The notes under the pieces are model-generated. The model saw only the letters and a list, made by a program, of their open reading frames with translations. It was not told where the DNA came from and did no database searches. From NCBI RefSeq assembly GCF_021018895.1, contig NC_079375.1, forward strand, positions 5,424,560 to 5,488,559: a stretch of 64,000 nt of DNA, given 5' to 3'. Positions within the stretch are counted from its first letter, which is position 1; every line of letters starts with the position of its first letter. The position numbers were made by a program, and so were the translations under genes. This document shows positions 48,681-60,920 of the stretch, in pieces. Source of the DNA: Seriola aureovittata. Taxonomy: Eukaryota; Chordata; Actinopteri; Carangiformes; Carangidae.

Positions 48681-50337
48681 CTGGACAGGAAAGGGAAAAG
48701 AGAACAGAACAACAGTGAGGAAGGTGACATGACAGCATTGATCCAATCAAAAAACACTAATGGGATCTCAGAAGAAAATAAAAGTGAAGTACACAAACAG
48801 TTCATGGTACAAGAAGGTGACTCACTTTTTAGATTTACCCAATGCTTTATAAACGACTCAATTTCCCCTCGACGTTTCTCGAGGCAAATAAAATTTCATA
48901 GATGACACAGCGAGCACCATTCAACATGATTAAACACAGTCAATTGCTTGTGTATTATGAAACTATTAACACAAATGGCGGATACATCACAGCTAAAGTG
49001 GAATACAACCCACTGCGATGATTAAAATTCACTACAAGTTTAGGTAATGGCTGAAAACACACTAATTAATGTGCACTCATGGTGTGGACAGTTCTGTAGG
49101 GTTTAAAAACCTACTCTGATTTTACTGAAGAGCAGCATAAAGTAGCACCGTGGTAAAAATGTTCTACCACACCAAGAACTGAGCAGTGATTTGTGCTGGA
49201 TTACGTATTTTAAAGCATCTGGAGTAATGCAAATATACAGCAGGTCAAGCCTTAATTAAATTCCTTTGTAGTCCATAGTCAATTTAATGTGAAAGAGGAG
49301 ATAGTGAGTGCATTGTGCAAATGTATAAGTGTGTACAGTATGAGCAGGAGGATAAAAAGCCTCGAGCAGTAAAAGAACATGGCTGGACTCTAATATTGCT
49401 GAGCAGAGAGAGGACAAAAGAGATGAGATTAAGAAAAAAAAAGGCTGTGAGGAAGCCGGTCGGAAGAATGAAACAGAGGGAAAATGGAGGAAAAGACTGG
49501 AGAGAAGAGTGAGAGGAAAGAACATATTAAGAGAAAGAGGAGAGAGGAAGGAAGGGAAAGGAGAAAGATAAAGCAGACTTATAACTTTCATCATGAAACA
49601 GCCAGAAGCTAAATTTGGCTCAGCGCACACACAGTTGTAGAGGTGAGTCTTGATGACACCGACTGTATCGAACAATATATAAAATGTCAGACACTTTCAA
49701 ATATTAATACATAACTTTAAGGGCAAATATGACTAAGTTAATCTGAACCACAGTGAAACAGAAATAGATTCATTTTGGAGTCAGTGCTCTGCTGTGACTA
49801 TACTATTAGGCCCATAAAAATATTTCACAAAATGCAAATAAATATATAAATAAAACAAAAATTGAGACGGCAGTTGCATTTAGTGTGACAGTCTGGGCCC
49901 TGGCAGGCATTGGGATCAAAAGAAAAGGGGGAGTGTGGGTGAAATGAAGTTAAATCCAGACATGAAAGGCAGGAATAAATTGTTTAATTTATAAATGAGA
50001 GGCATTAAATTCATCCTTTAGTTAAATATTCCTAAAACGAGAATAAATAAATCCAAAATCCTAATATAGCTTAACTATCACTCAGCTGCTGCAAAATGAG
50101 CTAGAACCATAATTAAGCGTGGCAATAATACTTCTGAGCATTAATTTACATCACTAATGTAAATGAATGCTGTGTTTCTCCTGTGAAAATTAATTAAAAC
50201 GATTATCAAGGCATGTCCAGTGCACTCATGTGAAAAATGCCTTTTTTTTTTTTTAGTTTGGTGTGCTATAATGGCTTACTGATCAGATCCTTCTACAGTA
50301 TATTAACTGATATTGATAATATATTTTCCACTCTTAC
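48681..50337 (-). other. cntnap5: cntnap5 intron 9
   Basis: Purine-rich on plus at about 49405-49572. No gene or RNA seen; the serine/leucine-rich ORF on minus here is a translation of the pyrimidine tract. Confidence 0.75.
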
Positions 50338-50487
50338 CACCAAAGAAGAGTTGACTTCCTACGGTGACAGGAAATGAGGGGCTGGCATGAGTGACGCCTC
50401 CTTCTTCTTTATCTACAGCGATGGTCAGACGTCCTCGTCCAGAGGTTACCTCCACTGAATGCCACTGACCGTCACTTAGAGCCGTAC
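50338..50487 (-). CDS. cntnap5: cntnap5 exon 9: laminin-G 2, middle
   Basis: 150 nt encoding GTALSDGQWHSVEVTSGRGR, LTIAVDKEEGG and FPVTVGSQLFFGG. LSDGQWHSVEV and QLFFGG are laminin-G signatures. The acceptor GGTCTTCAG and donor GTAAGA are good. Phase 1 at both ends. Confidence 0.95.
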
Positions 50488-51508
50488 CTGAAGACCATTC
50501 AGTGACAAAAAGATTTCTAAGGTTTATTGATGTAGCATTTTTACAAAAACAATGGCACAATCTGCTTCATTGCTCATTGTGTGTTTCAATGGCTGGCTTA
50601 ACCTCCTTTGAGGCCCTGGGGCAAACATTTGTTGTTAGCCCCCTCCTGACCCCCACTGTTCATAGCAGTTTCATTATTTCCCCAAAAACACAGAAACCAA
50701 CCAGTTGAATGACAGAAATGTAATTGGCAACAATCTTGATAACTGATTAATAGCTAATGTCATTTTTTTAAGCAAAAAATACCAAAGAATCACTGGTACC
50801 AGCTTCTAAAATCTGAATATTTGCTATTATACCCAGTTGTCTACCTTTGAGATTTTGACTGTTGGTTGGACAATAAAAGCAATTTGAAAATGTTTATTTG
50901 TGTATCAGGGAATAATGATGGGCAGTTTTCACAATTTTCTGACATTTTTTAAACCAAACAATCAATCCATTTTTAAAGAAAATGATTGTCAGATGTAATA
51001 ACGATGAAACTAACTGTTGGATGCAGCATTACAGTTCTCAGATAATGGAATAATGCTTCCTTGCCCTGGGCTTTCTGTGCTTGTTACTTGACAAAGAAAA
51101 AATGGAAGCAATTTGATACAACATAATAACACAATACATGAGCTCGATATAAACTGAAATATTGAAGGTTTTTAAACTAGATTTTGACAGAGTCCTTTTA
51201 TAAGACCAGTGACACAAGATGGAGGATCAGTCCGAGTTTTTATCCTGTCTCAGTGCCTTCATCAAATTAAATAGACCCAAATGATATGAAGTAGAAATGG
51301 GGGTCTGGGGCCCACTTTGCACAGCTGGTAATCCAGACTGGACAGCTCCATGTAAAATCAAACAAATATAAAGTATAACACAAAGTATATGTTTGATGCT
51401 CCTTAACTAGATGTAAGATGTCTGGCTTTAAACGTTGGTATTTACCTTTTAGAAATTTGGGCCAGAGAGCAAGGGCTAAGAATCAGTTTTATAATTAGTT
51501 AAACTGAC
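50488..51508 (-). other. cntnap5: cntnap5 intron 8
   Basis: 1.0 kb AT-rich. A block near 50598-50625 (GAGGCCCTGGGGCAAA) also occurs near 9145-9170, suggesting small dispersed repeats. No gene seen. Confidence 0.7.
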
Positions 51509-51770
51509 CTGCACTGAGCTCCAGCAGTGCCCTGCCATCCTTATGGATCTGTAGTCTCAGTCTGGCCTCACTCAGGTAGAGCCACACTACACCCCCTTTG
51601 TGAGGGAGGTCAAAGGTGAGCAGAAGCCCCGCCTTGTTCCACGTCCTAAACTGAAAGCCCACTGACACGCCCCCTGATGCGGGTGCCCCTGGCAACTGGA
51701 GAAAGCTCTGGGGGCCGTGAAACGTCACGGCAACGGAAACTGGCTCAGCACAAGAAAAGGTCACGTTGCC
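51509..51770 (-). CDS. cntnap5: cntnap5 exon 8: start of laminin-G 2
   Basis: 262 nt encoding GNVTFSCAEPVSVAVTFHGP, QSFLQLPGAP, VSVGFQFRTWNKAGLLLTFD and RALLELSA. GNVTFSC and FQFRTWNKAGLLL are strong CNTNAP signatures; sequon NVT. The acceptor TCTCCGTCTCAG is good, the donor GTCAGT is moderate. Phase 0 in, phase 1 out. Confidence 0.96.
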
Positions 51771-53799
51771 CTGAGACGGAGAGATGCAGAGTAGAGACAG
51801 AGAGAGAGGAAGTGAGACAGGAAAATGATTATTAGAGAGATAAAACAACATGAAACATGAATATTAATCAGTTGCAGAGGGCCTGTCGGCGTGACCTCAT
51901 GTCACAGTGATCTCATCAGCAAGTCTCCTTGAGAATAAAAGCCATGAATGCAAACTGAGGAGACCCAATGTCACCCAGCTCAGATGTGTGGAAGGGTGGA
52001 TATGTATGTGAACAGCAGTATATAGACATTTCCACCGCGGTCCATTGTTTTGAGTTGTGGTAATGACACGGTTCATTGCTAAAGCGGCAGCAGTAATATA
52101 TTACACTCCCAGGTCTCTGCTGGGAATATCAGCCTGCTATCTTTATAATGCTCCGGAAACACAGATGACATCTAAAAGCCCTTTGTAGAGCTGTTAAAGT
52201 GATATATGAAAGTACATGGTGGAGGATACAGCACTACTGCAAAATATAAAGAAAAAAGTGAGCTATAAAATCGCCCAAAAAGCATTCACTAACACACATG
52301 CACGCCCAAAATCCCCCTCACTCACAAACATCAGTGAAGCCTCTACCTATTTTTGTTAACCTGCCCTTAAGACGGCCAAAAGTGGTCTCTCTATTAAAGA
52401 GGACCATAACTGTGTTAATACTCTACTACCTTAAGAGCTACAGTACTCTTGTAAAACAGCCTCTATTAGACCTGCAGCCATGCATGTGAATCTCTGAATA
52501 TTTTTTCCAAGAGTTCTTGCTTCTCTGCTCTTTTGCTGTAATGAGAGATCATTTATTAGAAACAGGCCAGAGCTCCACTGAGCTCGCTCCACTTATTGTC
52601 ATTGTATAATCATCCAAAGGTCCTAATGACAAAGACGAGGAAGCGTTACTGTAAATCTAACCAGCATCTACTTTCCTCTGCCCCCTCATCACTCACTGAC
52701 CTCGTTAGGCGCTCATTAGCTTCATTAACCAGCTAGCAGCTTGTTAGCAGCAGCACCAGCATCCAGATGATTTCCCCGCGGTGCTCTGTGAACATGCATG
52801 TAGACATACACAACCTCATACGTTCTAGATGGTGATCTGTAGTTATTTATGGATGTGAAGGAATTGGTTCGCAGTGAATGAACCTCAGTGAATGTGTGTC
52901 ATGGTGTTTTGCCAAAAATAATTTTGTGAAGGGCCAAATCTAGCCTGCAGTTTTTATTTTAGGTGGCACAGCTCCAGCAACTGACGCTTATTCTCTCTCA
53001 CACGGTGTCCAGAGTCCAGAGAGTCTGAGGGGCAGAACATCAAGGCTTTGTGCTTTCTCCAAATGATTTATGTGATCTGTCATCATCACACTGGAAAAGT
53101 TAAAAACAACTCTATATGCTACCAAAAAAGTTATTTAAGCAAGTATTTCTCCTTGTATCTTGCATTTTGAGCTGATTGCTTATCTTTTAATTGATCAATA
53201 CAGTTATGTATCTGAAGATGATGAGTATGTACAGAGCAGATTTTTGTCATTTTGGCTCTGACCTCTTCACTCCCAACAAGCATGTAAACAAAGTGGAAAC
53301 CAAGTGAAATATTGGCAAGTGATGATGACAAGCTTACCACCTTAAAAAAGTTCAATGAGCGCTAAACTATATGTAATGCAAAATAATACAATATGCTATA
53401 ATACAGAATGTTGAGCAGCAGCAGCAGTATGGGTAGCAGAAGTGCTTGCAGAGTAGGACAGTTAGCATACGATGGGTTTATCAGAGCTTTTTTGCTAAAA
53501 ACAGCTGCCTACTGCTGCTGGAAATGAGATAAACCAAAACTGTAAATACTGTAAAATACTATACTCTGTAAAACTAATAATGTATACTGTAAAACTAAAA
53601 CACTACACGGAAAGAGGTTAGAAATTCTGTTGAGATACATTATACAACTTGTACAACTACTAGATGCAAATATCAAGTTATTGTAACAAAGTCAGTCAAG
53701 TGGTACTGTTGTTTTTTAGCTACTTGTCACATTAAACCCGAGGTTGTTAGCAGAGCTAACCATTACAGTAAGTGGATGTTCAAGCTTTAATGGACTTAC
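51771..53799 (-). other. cntnap5: cntnap5 intron 7
   Basis: AT-rich 2.0 kb. No gene or structural element recognised. Confidence 0.7.
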
Positions 53800-53943
53800 C
53801 ATTAGAGTAACTTGCTGGTTATTGTGTTTAGCTCGTTCTATCAGGTTGAGGCCGTTGTACAGCAGGTTTTCCAGGCAGCCATGGAAGTTCTTGGAGACAA
53901 CTGGTTTTTGGGAGTCAAGGCTCTTGGCTGCTCCTACACTCAG
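53800..53943 (-). CDS. cntnap5: cntnap5 exon 7: end of laminin-G 1
   Basis: 144 nt encoding LSVGAAKSLDSQKPVVSKNF, HGCLENLLYNGLNLIERAKH and NNQQVTLM. FHGCLENLLYNG is the conserved C-terminal strand with its cysteine. The acceptor CCCCATACAG and donor GTAAGT are used; phase 0 at both ends. Confidence 0.95.
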
Positions 53944-54054
53944 CTGTATGGGGATGAAAAGAAACACAAAATGGCATAATGAAATATATAAATGTGTATG
54001 CATGTATGTTTACATAGGTGTGTGTCTGTTTGAGGGCAGTGTGCTTCATCCCAC
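53944..54054 (-). other. cntnap5: cntnap5 intron 6 (111 bp)
   Basis: By far the shortest intron of the gene here; the others range from about 0.64 to 8.8 kb. Donor GTGGGA, acceptor ATACAG. Confidence 0.9.
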
Positions 54055-54230
54055 CTGTTCGATGTCCCAGTGGCTGAACTCTGCAGGGATCTGAACCCTC
54101 TCAGTGTGTTTGTCCACAGTGAGGTTGAGGTGAACACTTCGCCGCTCCACTGCGACATGATGCCAGTGCTGATCATCTAACAGGCTGCCAAGGGAGGCAA
54201 GACGCTGAGGTTCAGAGGAAGAAGTCCCAC
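54055..54230 (-). CDS. cntnap5: cntnap5 exon 6: laminin-G 1, middle
   Basis: 176 nt encoding GGTSSSEPQRLASLGSLLDD, QHWHHVAVERRSVHLNLTVD and KHTERVQIPAEFSHWDIEQ. LGSLLDDQHWH and LTVDKHT are near-invariant in this family. The acceptor CTCCCTTCCAG closes a 400-nt pyrimidine tract. Phase 1 in, phase 0 out. Confidence 0.96.
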
Positions 54231-57200
54231 CTGGAAGGGAGGAGAAGGAGGAGGGGTGGATTAGATAGGTGGTAAAGAGGAGGAATGAAAGAAGAGAAAA
54301 GAGCAGGTGAGGTGAAATGAGGTGAAAAACACAAGAGGGGGGATGAAGATTGGACAGAAGGAGGACATGAAAATGTTGAGGTGGTGAAGGCAGAGGAGAA
54401 AGGGTGACTTCTAGGAAAGTAAAGAAAGAAAATAGTTGAGAAGACGGCATGATGAGAAAAAGGATGAAAAGGAGGAGGAAGATTAGGAGTAAGACAGGCG
54501 ACAGAATAAAAAGGAGAGGAAAAGGCACACAAGGGTGGTGCAGGAAGAGCGAGGAGGAAGAGGAGGAAGGTGACAAACGTGAAGAGGAAGAAGAGAAGGT
54601 AAAGACAACAAACAACAAGGCGAGAGAAGATAAAGCAGACACACAAATAGACTGCTACTGAAAACTAATCACACAGTGAGAAATGGAAATTACAGAGACA
54701 GACTCAGTCTTTTAATCAACAAATCATCATGGTTTAATTTGCAAAGACTCAACTCGACATGAAAAGAAAAATAACCTGCATAAAATGAAACTCCACTTCA
54801 TTCGGAAACTGAATCGACCAAAGCTATTTGACTTGTTAGTGTGTTTCTTTCACTGTTATCTCTTTATTCTGGTTATTTGATATGTTTGCCTCTATCAGGT
54901 GTAACAGCAAGTTATCTATTTCCTTTTTCCTTTTGTAATTTGTTTGGCTGTTTTTTCCCTGTTTCAGTCTTTAGTTATCCAACATGACAGTCTGTTGTTT
55001 GTTTGTCTCATCATTATCTGACCCACTACTCTGCTTCTTTCTCACAGTCTGACCTGGTGTCATGGGAACGACAGCACAGTGACAGCAACAACACACCGGC
55101 CTCCACGCTGCGTCTAAGTATTTCATTTTTTTCAGTATCCCACAGAGACGAGCACAGCTAGGTCACCGTCTCTCATCTCATTAGGAACTACTGGATATCT
55201 GCATACTGAGAACTGAAGCCAAATATGTGATGAAGCCTAATCTGAACACAAGAAACATAGGGAGACATCATTAATGATAGATGAGCACCAGCCGGTCCAA
55301 ATAAGAAGATGCCCCCCCCCCCCCCAAGTACTAGGAAGAGAAACTTTGTCGAGGAAGGAACTGTAGAAAGAGCTGAATACAGTCAGTCATTAAAAATGTA
55401 TCAGATATTCTTCAGGGAGAGACAATTCCAGCTTCAGAGAGACAAACACAGACAGTTTGGAAGATGATGGACAAATGTATCTTTGATATTTCAGCCTGTT
55501 TTGTGAGATATCTATAATGTGGATGAGAAAAACAATTTCATCCAGAAAGAGAGAGTTAAGATGGGAGCCTATCCCGTCAACGCATTCATTGTGATGAGTT
55601 ATTTAATCACAGTGTGGACGAGTGGGAAGAGACGGGGCAATCAATATGAGAGGAAGGATGGTAAGACTTAAAAACACATAATATCCCTTTACTGGCACTG
55701 ATTAATGGAATAATTATTATGCTACTGGAGGTAGAGAGGAGAGGGAGAGGACTTCATGATCAAGTGTTTCATTGGATGGATGATTTCATTACTGCTCGAA
55801 TGGAAAGAGAAAGTAGGAATCAATATGGGAGGTCCGAGGGCAAACAAATAGAAACTCACTTTATTGTTACTAATATATAGAGCTATCATTGTCTTACCCT
55901 TAGTCTCTCTCTCTCTCCATTGCTCTCTCTCCCACCCACTGCTTGGCAGTGAACTCATTTTTCAGTGTAGTAGCAACAGAGTGGAAGTTGAGATCGTCAG
56001 AGCACTTCAGAAATCTCTTGTGAGTCTTTCTGGTCCTTACTTTTTCACCACTGACCTTTATCTGTACAATAAGTATACTTCTTACAATTGATAAAAGGTC
56101 AATTTACCTTGGACTTTTTCTGATTCAGAGCACAAAATAACAATAGTTTGGCCAACTACTGACATATTTGACTTTCAAAACTTGCTTGTCTATTTTTAAA
56201 ATTTTACATTTATACTTTACTCTTTAAGTCAACAGAGAATTGGTGGCATCACTTGACAGAGCCTTACAAAGCAGCAGTGTTATTATTAGATGTTAAATTG
56301 TAAAATATAACGACTTCACTAGACGTCTCTGCTCTAAGTAGCTGTCACTGGTGCCTCTAGTATTAGAATGTGACTTAATAACTTTTGATACTTTTGACAA
56401 AGGTCACAGTTGCACCAACACATTGGACAATTCTTTTGTGAGAAAATGGGCCAATTAAAGTCAAAGATTACTTAACTCTAGCCTTACAAATCCAACTACG
56501 TCTCACAAGACCTTATTTACTAAATACTGGACTTATCAGTCGGGAAGCACTGTGATAATGAAATCTCTCTCGAAACTGAAGATCTGTTTCAGATATAAAA
56601 AAAGCATAAAAAAAAATATATAACATATAAAATGAAGCAGGATTCTTCAGCTACTTGAATCATTTCTCAACTTAAATACAACACAAATTCATACTGATAT
56701 TAAATTAGACATTAAAAAAAAAAGAAAAAAACAATTCTCGAATATCAGGAGCAAAGACAGAGCAACAGAGTGATCTGTGCATTTGGCCAACTCCTGAATG
56801 ACATCTGTCTCAAGCAAATTCATCCCAAGCCTTTTCAGGTAAAACTGAGAATAGAGAAGGATGAAGTGTTCCTGTGTGTTGTGACCTTGTTTCTAATATT
56901 AGCTTTCTTTATCGCGACAAGGACCTGTTTTTTGTGGATAAAATGTATGCGGCTGTCCATGAACACGACACTAAACTTTTGGTAGAGCAAACATAAACAG
57001 ACTATTGTTGCACAGGTATTGAGGTGCTGAACTAATAATCATGTTCATGTATAAAGTTCTGCCCGTGTCTTCTACACAGTATCACCTCATTGTATCTTGT
57101 CTGACCTTCTATTATCTCTGCTCAAAATCTGCTGATGGAGAAAGACACTGACGGCTCTCATCAGAAAACATGCTGGTATAATTATTTGAGCAACTAGCTC

Positions 57201-58044
57201 TCATAAAGCACAGTTTCTGTCCCATAATAAGCATGAGACCGAAGCTCTGCAATGAGTCCCAACTTGGGGTCACAGAGTGGGAGGCTTGTTTGAAGTTCTG
57301 CTGCCTCACAACTTTCCTTTTGTGTTTTTTTTTTATCACATCAATCACTTTTGCACTGATTGAATATAGAGTCGATTCTGCATAATATGATGAAATGAAG
57401 GAACAAGATGAAAGAATGAAGACAGTCGTATTCACAGCAGTTACAGTGTCTTCTTCTGTGTCAAACACATAAGAAATGATCAGACCAAAACAAAGACGTG
57501 CATCATAATGTAACTCATTAAAGTCACTGACAGTATGGGGAACATGAGGAAACAGTGACTTGGATTATGTACTAGTATTAGTATTAAATACAGGTTACTA
57601 CACACAAGTGGTAATTCTACTGTATCTACCTGCTTCTTGTTATATGAAGCCAAAAAAGCCAAATTGTCCCTTGCATCAGCCACTGGTAACAACTGCCAAG
57701 AATCTGGCTTCTCTGGTTTTAATCAACATTTCACACTGAACACTAAAACATTATGTGTGGTGATTTGATATGTGTTGAGAGATTTTCCTGTCAGAAAAAC
57801 TTAATTATACCCAACAGGGGCAATCTGCGAATTATACCCCCACAGCACAGCGAGTCATGTGATTCACTGACTGGTATACTACATCAAGGCTATGAGGTAA
57901 CCACTGTCCCTTCATGTGATGTGGGTTTAAATGTTAAAGAAGGTATTCCATGTGGCCAGCTGTGTTGAAAATGAAGCTAGTTACTGCAATACAGAAACAT
58001 TCTGTGTTTCAATTATGTTGCCTCTTAATGTGTCCATCAAATGT

Positions 58045-58225
58045 TGTTATTGTTGTTATCGGCTGCTCCGGTGAGAGGTCGCTACAGCAGATCACCAACC
58101 ACATATTTGATCCGGCATAGGTTTGAGGATACCATTCCTAAGGCAACGTGGAATCGGGTGAGTCTGGGATCAAACTGCCAACCCAGAGATCAGCGGGCAA
58201 GCTGCCCTACCACCTGATTATCTTA
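58045..58225 (+). repeat. dispersed fish repeat fragment
   Basis: GGTGAGAGGTCGCTACAGCA, GATCACCAACCACATATTTG and ATCCGGCATAGGTTTGAGG, followed by GGATCAAACTGCCAACCC, recall a common fish repeat whose usual form reads GAGGTCGCCACAGCGGATC. Family not named. Confidence 0.5.
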
Positions 58226-58856
58226 AAATGATACAGACACAAAGCTGCTGTGAAAAGCTCAAGTATGAAAACTACTGACAGGATGATTTCTTTTAGCTGT
58301 CTATAAAAAGGCTGAGCGAGCTTCAAAATGCAATGGAAAAGTAGTATTGATGTAGAAAAATGTTTTCACAAAGAAGGTGAGGGTGGAGGACAGTGTGAGA
58401 ATTAAACTTTACAGTACAAGACAAGAGCTCAAGAGTTAAGCATCCACTATAAACTAGTTAATCTACTATCAAAGTTCTGCCTCGTGTTTTGGTTTTTCTG
58501 TTTTCCAGGGCAGTGTTGCTGCTCTTATGCAGAGCTGTTACTCAGAGTTGCCTCATAAAGCAAACTGCATCTGTTCCATGGGGGTCAGACCTGGATGTGT
58601 TAGTGTTAGCACAGCAGAGCGGACCATGCATGAGCTCAGGGTTGATGCACACAGCAGACGACCTTAAATAATCTGTAACCTTAAAAAAAAAAAAAAACTC
58701 ATGCACAAAGAGAGAAAGAGGAAGAGGAAATAAAGTGAGACAGAGAGTTGAGTTGAGCCTTTAAAAAAATAAAAGAGGCAAAGAATTGCATTGGCATATC
58801 CAAAAGACAGAGATACATAACAATGAAGGAAGAAGAAAACAGAGGAGAGGGTTTTC

Positions 58857-58874
58857 GGGGGGGGGGGGGGGGGG
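58857..58874 (+). repeat. G18 homopolymer
   Basis: Eighteen consecutive G within a purine-rich tract on plus (C18 in the transcript). Confidence 0.9.
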
Positions 58875-59704
58875 AGACCAGAATAAAGGAGTGTAAGATG
58901 TGTCGAGACAAAACCAAGACAAACAACGTTAATTAGAGCAGAAAGGGTGAAAAACAGAAGAGCAAAGAGTCACACGAGGAAACAAAGAGGAGTAGAGAGG
59001 GACAGAAACTGATGAGGAGTGAATAATGCTTGTTGTTCTCAGTGTTGATCAGTCGCAGCAGAAGTCGAGCTTCTCTCATTTGAATGGATGGCTTTAATTT
59101 CCTCTCCCTGAGCTGCAGTCCCTCTTTATGGTGACTGACACAGTTTTTCTTTAAGTCGACGCAGTCTTTAAGGCGGAAACATCTTAATGTCGATAAGATG
59201 GCACAGACTCTGTTTAAGGAGGAAGAGTTTTCACTTGAAGCACAGGTGGTAAATGTGTTTTAGTAAAACAGTTCGTCTTGAAGGTGAAACAGTTTTTCAA
59301 GCTGATCCACTTTTTACAGTGATCAATGTTCCTGATATGTCTGGCTACTTTTTAAAGGTGATACACCTTTGGTTATGATTCACTCCTTAAAATGTCATAA
59401 ATTGTCTTTAAAATGTTAATTTCTTTGAGGATGTGCTGTCATCTGTTTATGAGGTGAAGCAATTTCACAAGTTTAACTTCTGTGAGAGGAGAATGAGGAG
59501 AAAGAGAAAGAGGGAAGTGGGTGACAGATGGATAAAAGGTAGAATAGAGTTATGAAAGAGGAACAGATGATGGAAGATTAAGGACGTGTTTTTGAGAAAC
59601 AGATGGTAGAGAAGCGGACAGAAAGAAAGGCGAAAAGAAAGAGAAGAGAGGAGGGAAAGTTTTGGGAAGGGGAGCAAACAGATATAAAGAGGTTGGCTGG
59701 ATAG

Positions 59705-59737
59705 CTGGATGGATGGATGGATGGATGGATGGATGGA
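59705..59737 (+). repeat. (GGAT)n microsatellite
   Basis: About eight GGAT units, common at repeat ends in fish. Confidence 0.9.
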
Positions 59738-59835
59738 GAAAGAATTTCAGCAGCCAGATGGGACTCCTGATGAGAGGTGAGCCATATGGTGATGATTCAG
59801 CATGGCAGCCTGACAACCTCTGGTTTAACCCCATT

Positions 59836-60009
<174 letters not shown>

Positions 60010-60464
60010 ACTCTGTATAGACAGTAAGCCATGCATGTAGCCCAGCCCTAACACATGCTACAGTAAACGGGAACCATCCATCACAGCTGTAACTAGACAG
60101 AGATGCAGCAGCAGAGTGTGAGCCAAGATTTAAACCAATCATGTGGCAGAGTGCTTCCCGGCCACCTCACCCAACCAAAACCAATCTAAAGTTATTACAG
60201 AGGGTTTATATTGTCCTCGGTCTGATACAGATATTTTTGTGCCAATATAACCATAAAGTGACTCCCAGCCTCAAAGAGTAGAACCTCTATAACGTGTCTT
60301 TGCCAAAGAGTCAAAAATAAGTAGTGTAAGTAGTAGGTAGTAAATACCTGCTGGGTGATACCCCTGCTTAATCAGCATTTAAGTTTTAAGCTTATACTTT
60401 TGGCCTGTAGCATTTCTGAACATTTTGGCTTTCAATATGGTCAATATTTCAATATAGCTAACGT

Positions 60465-60556
60465 TAGCATTAACAGGTGTTTACCCACCAGTCTTGTAAA
60501 CACAATGATGACTGACGCTCTCAGCAAGACTGGTAGGTAAAAAGCTGTTAATGCTA
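60465..60556. repeat. 92-nt inverted repeat (32-nt arms, 29 matches)
   Basis: Arms at 60465-60496 and 60525-60556 are inverted copies with three mismatches and a 28-nt loop. It would fold into a stable hairpin of pre-miRNA size on either strand. It lies in intron 5 about 150 nt downstream of exon 5. Confidence 0.85.
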
Positions 60557-60708
60557 TGTAGCACTAGTAAAACATACAAATTGCTCCTTTTACAATGTAT
60601 TCTCTGAATAAGTGGGTTGGGAGAGTTTTCTCTACTGTACACACTACTGTATGTAAGAGAAGATGTCAGTTACAGTATCAGTATTTGTATGTATCTGGTA
60701 TGTTGGAC

Positions 60709-60920
60709 CTTGTCTGAGCAGCAGCAGCAGCAGCAGTTTTCCTCTCTCTAACTCCAGACTGAGGCTGAGTCCTCCTTCTCCCACTGCGTGCAGCAATGTC
60801 CCAGAATTCCTCAGGGTTTTAAACTTCAGAGAGACGACCTCTTTGGACATCCGCCTCGGCCGGGACTCAGCCTGTACACCAGACTGCTGCTGCCGCCGTC
60901 AAAACTCACCACATCAGAGG
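60709..60920 (-). CDS. cntnap5: cntnap5 exon 5: start of laminin-G 1, with apparent 1-nt frameshift
   Basis: After the acceptor TGTATTTCAG one frame reads SDVVSFDGGSSSLVYRL; then, past a GC-rich segment (60851-60870), a different frame reads MSKEVVSLKFKTLRNSGTLL and LELERGKLLLLLLLR. Both halves match consecutive parts of laminin-G 1 in CNTNAP proteins, but joining them needs one extra base. The exon is 212 nt, whereas the flanking phases require 213 (mod 3). Read as written, the first frame stops at TGA 60826-60828. The donor AAG/GTCCAA is non-consensus. A (CTG)6 run gives seven leucines. Sequencing error and real mutation cannot be told apart here. Confidence 0.9.

Noticed and set aside
54240..54642. 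198- and 144-codon minus-strand ORFs rich in Ser, Leu, Pro and Phe
   Set aside because: Translations of the polypyrimidine tract before exon 6; only the last part (exon 6) is real.
60851..60870. A micro-intron or alternative splice that would repair the exon 5 frame
   Set aside because: The 20-bp segment has no GT-AG pair of workable size, and the flanking phases already fit a single exon one base longer.
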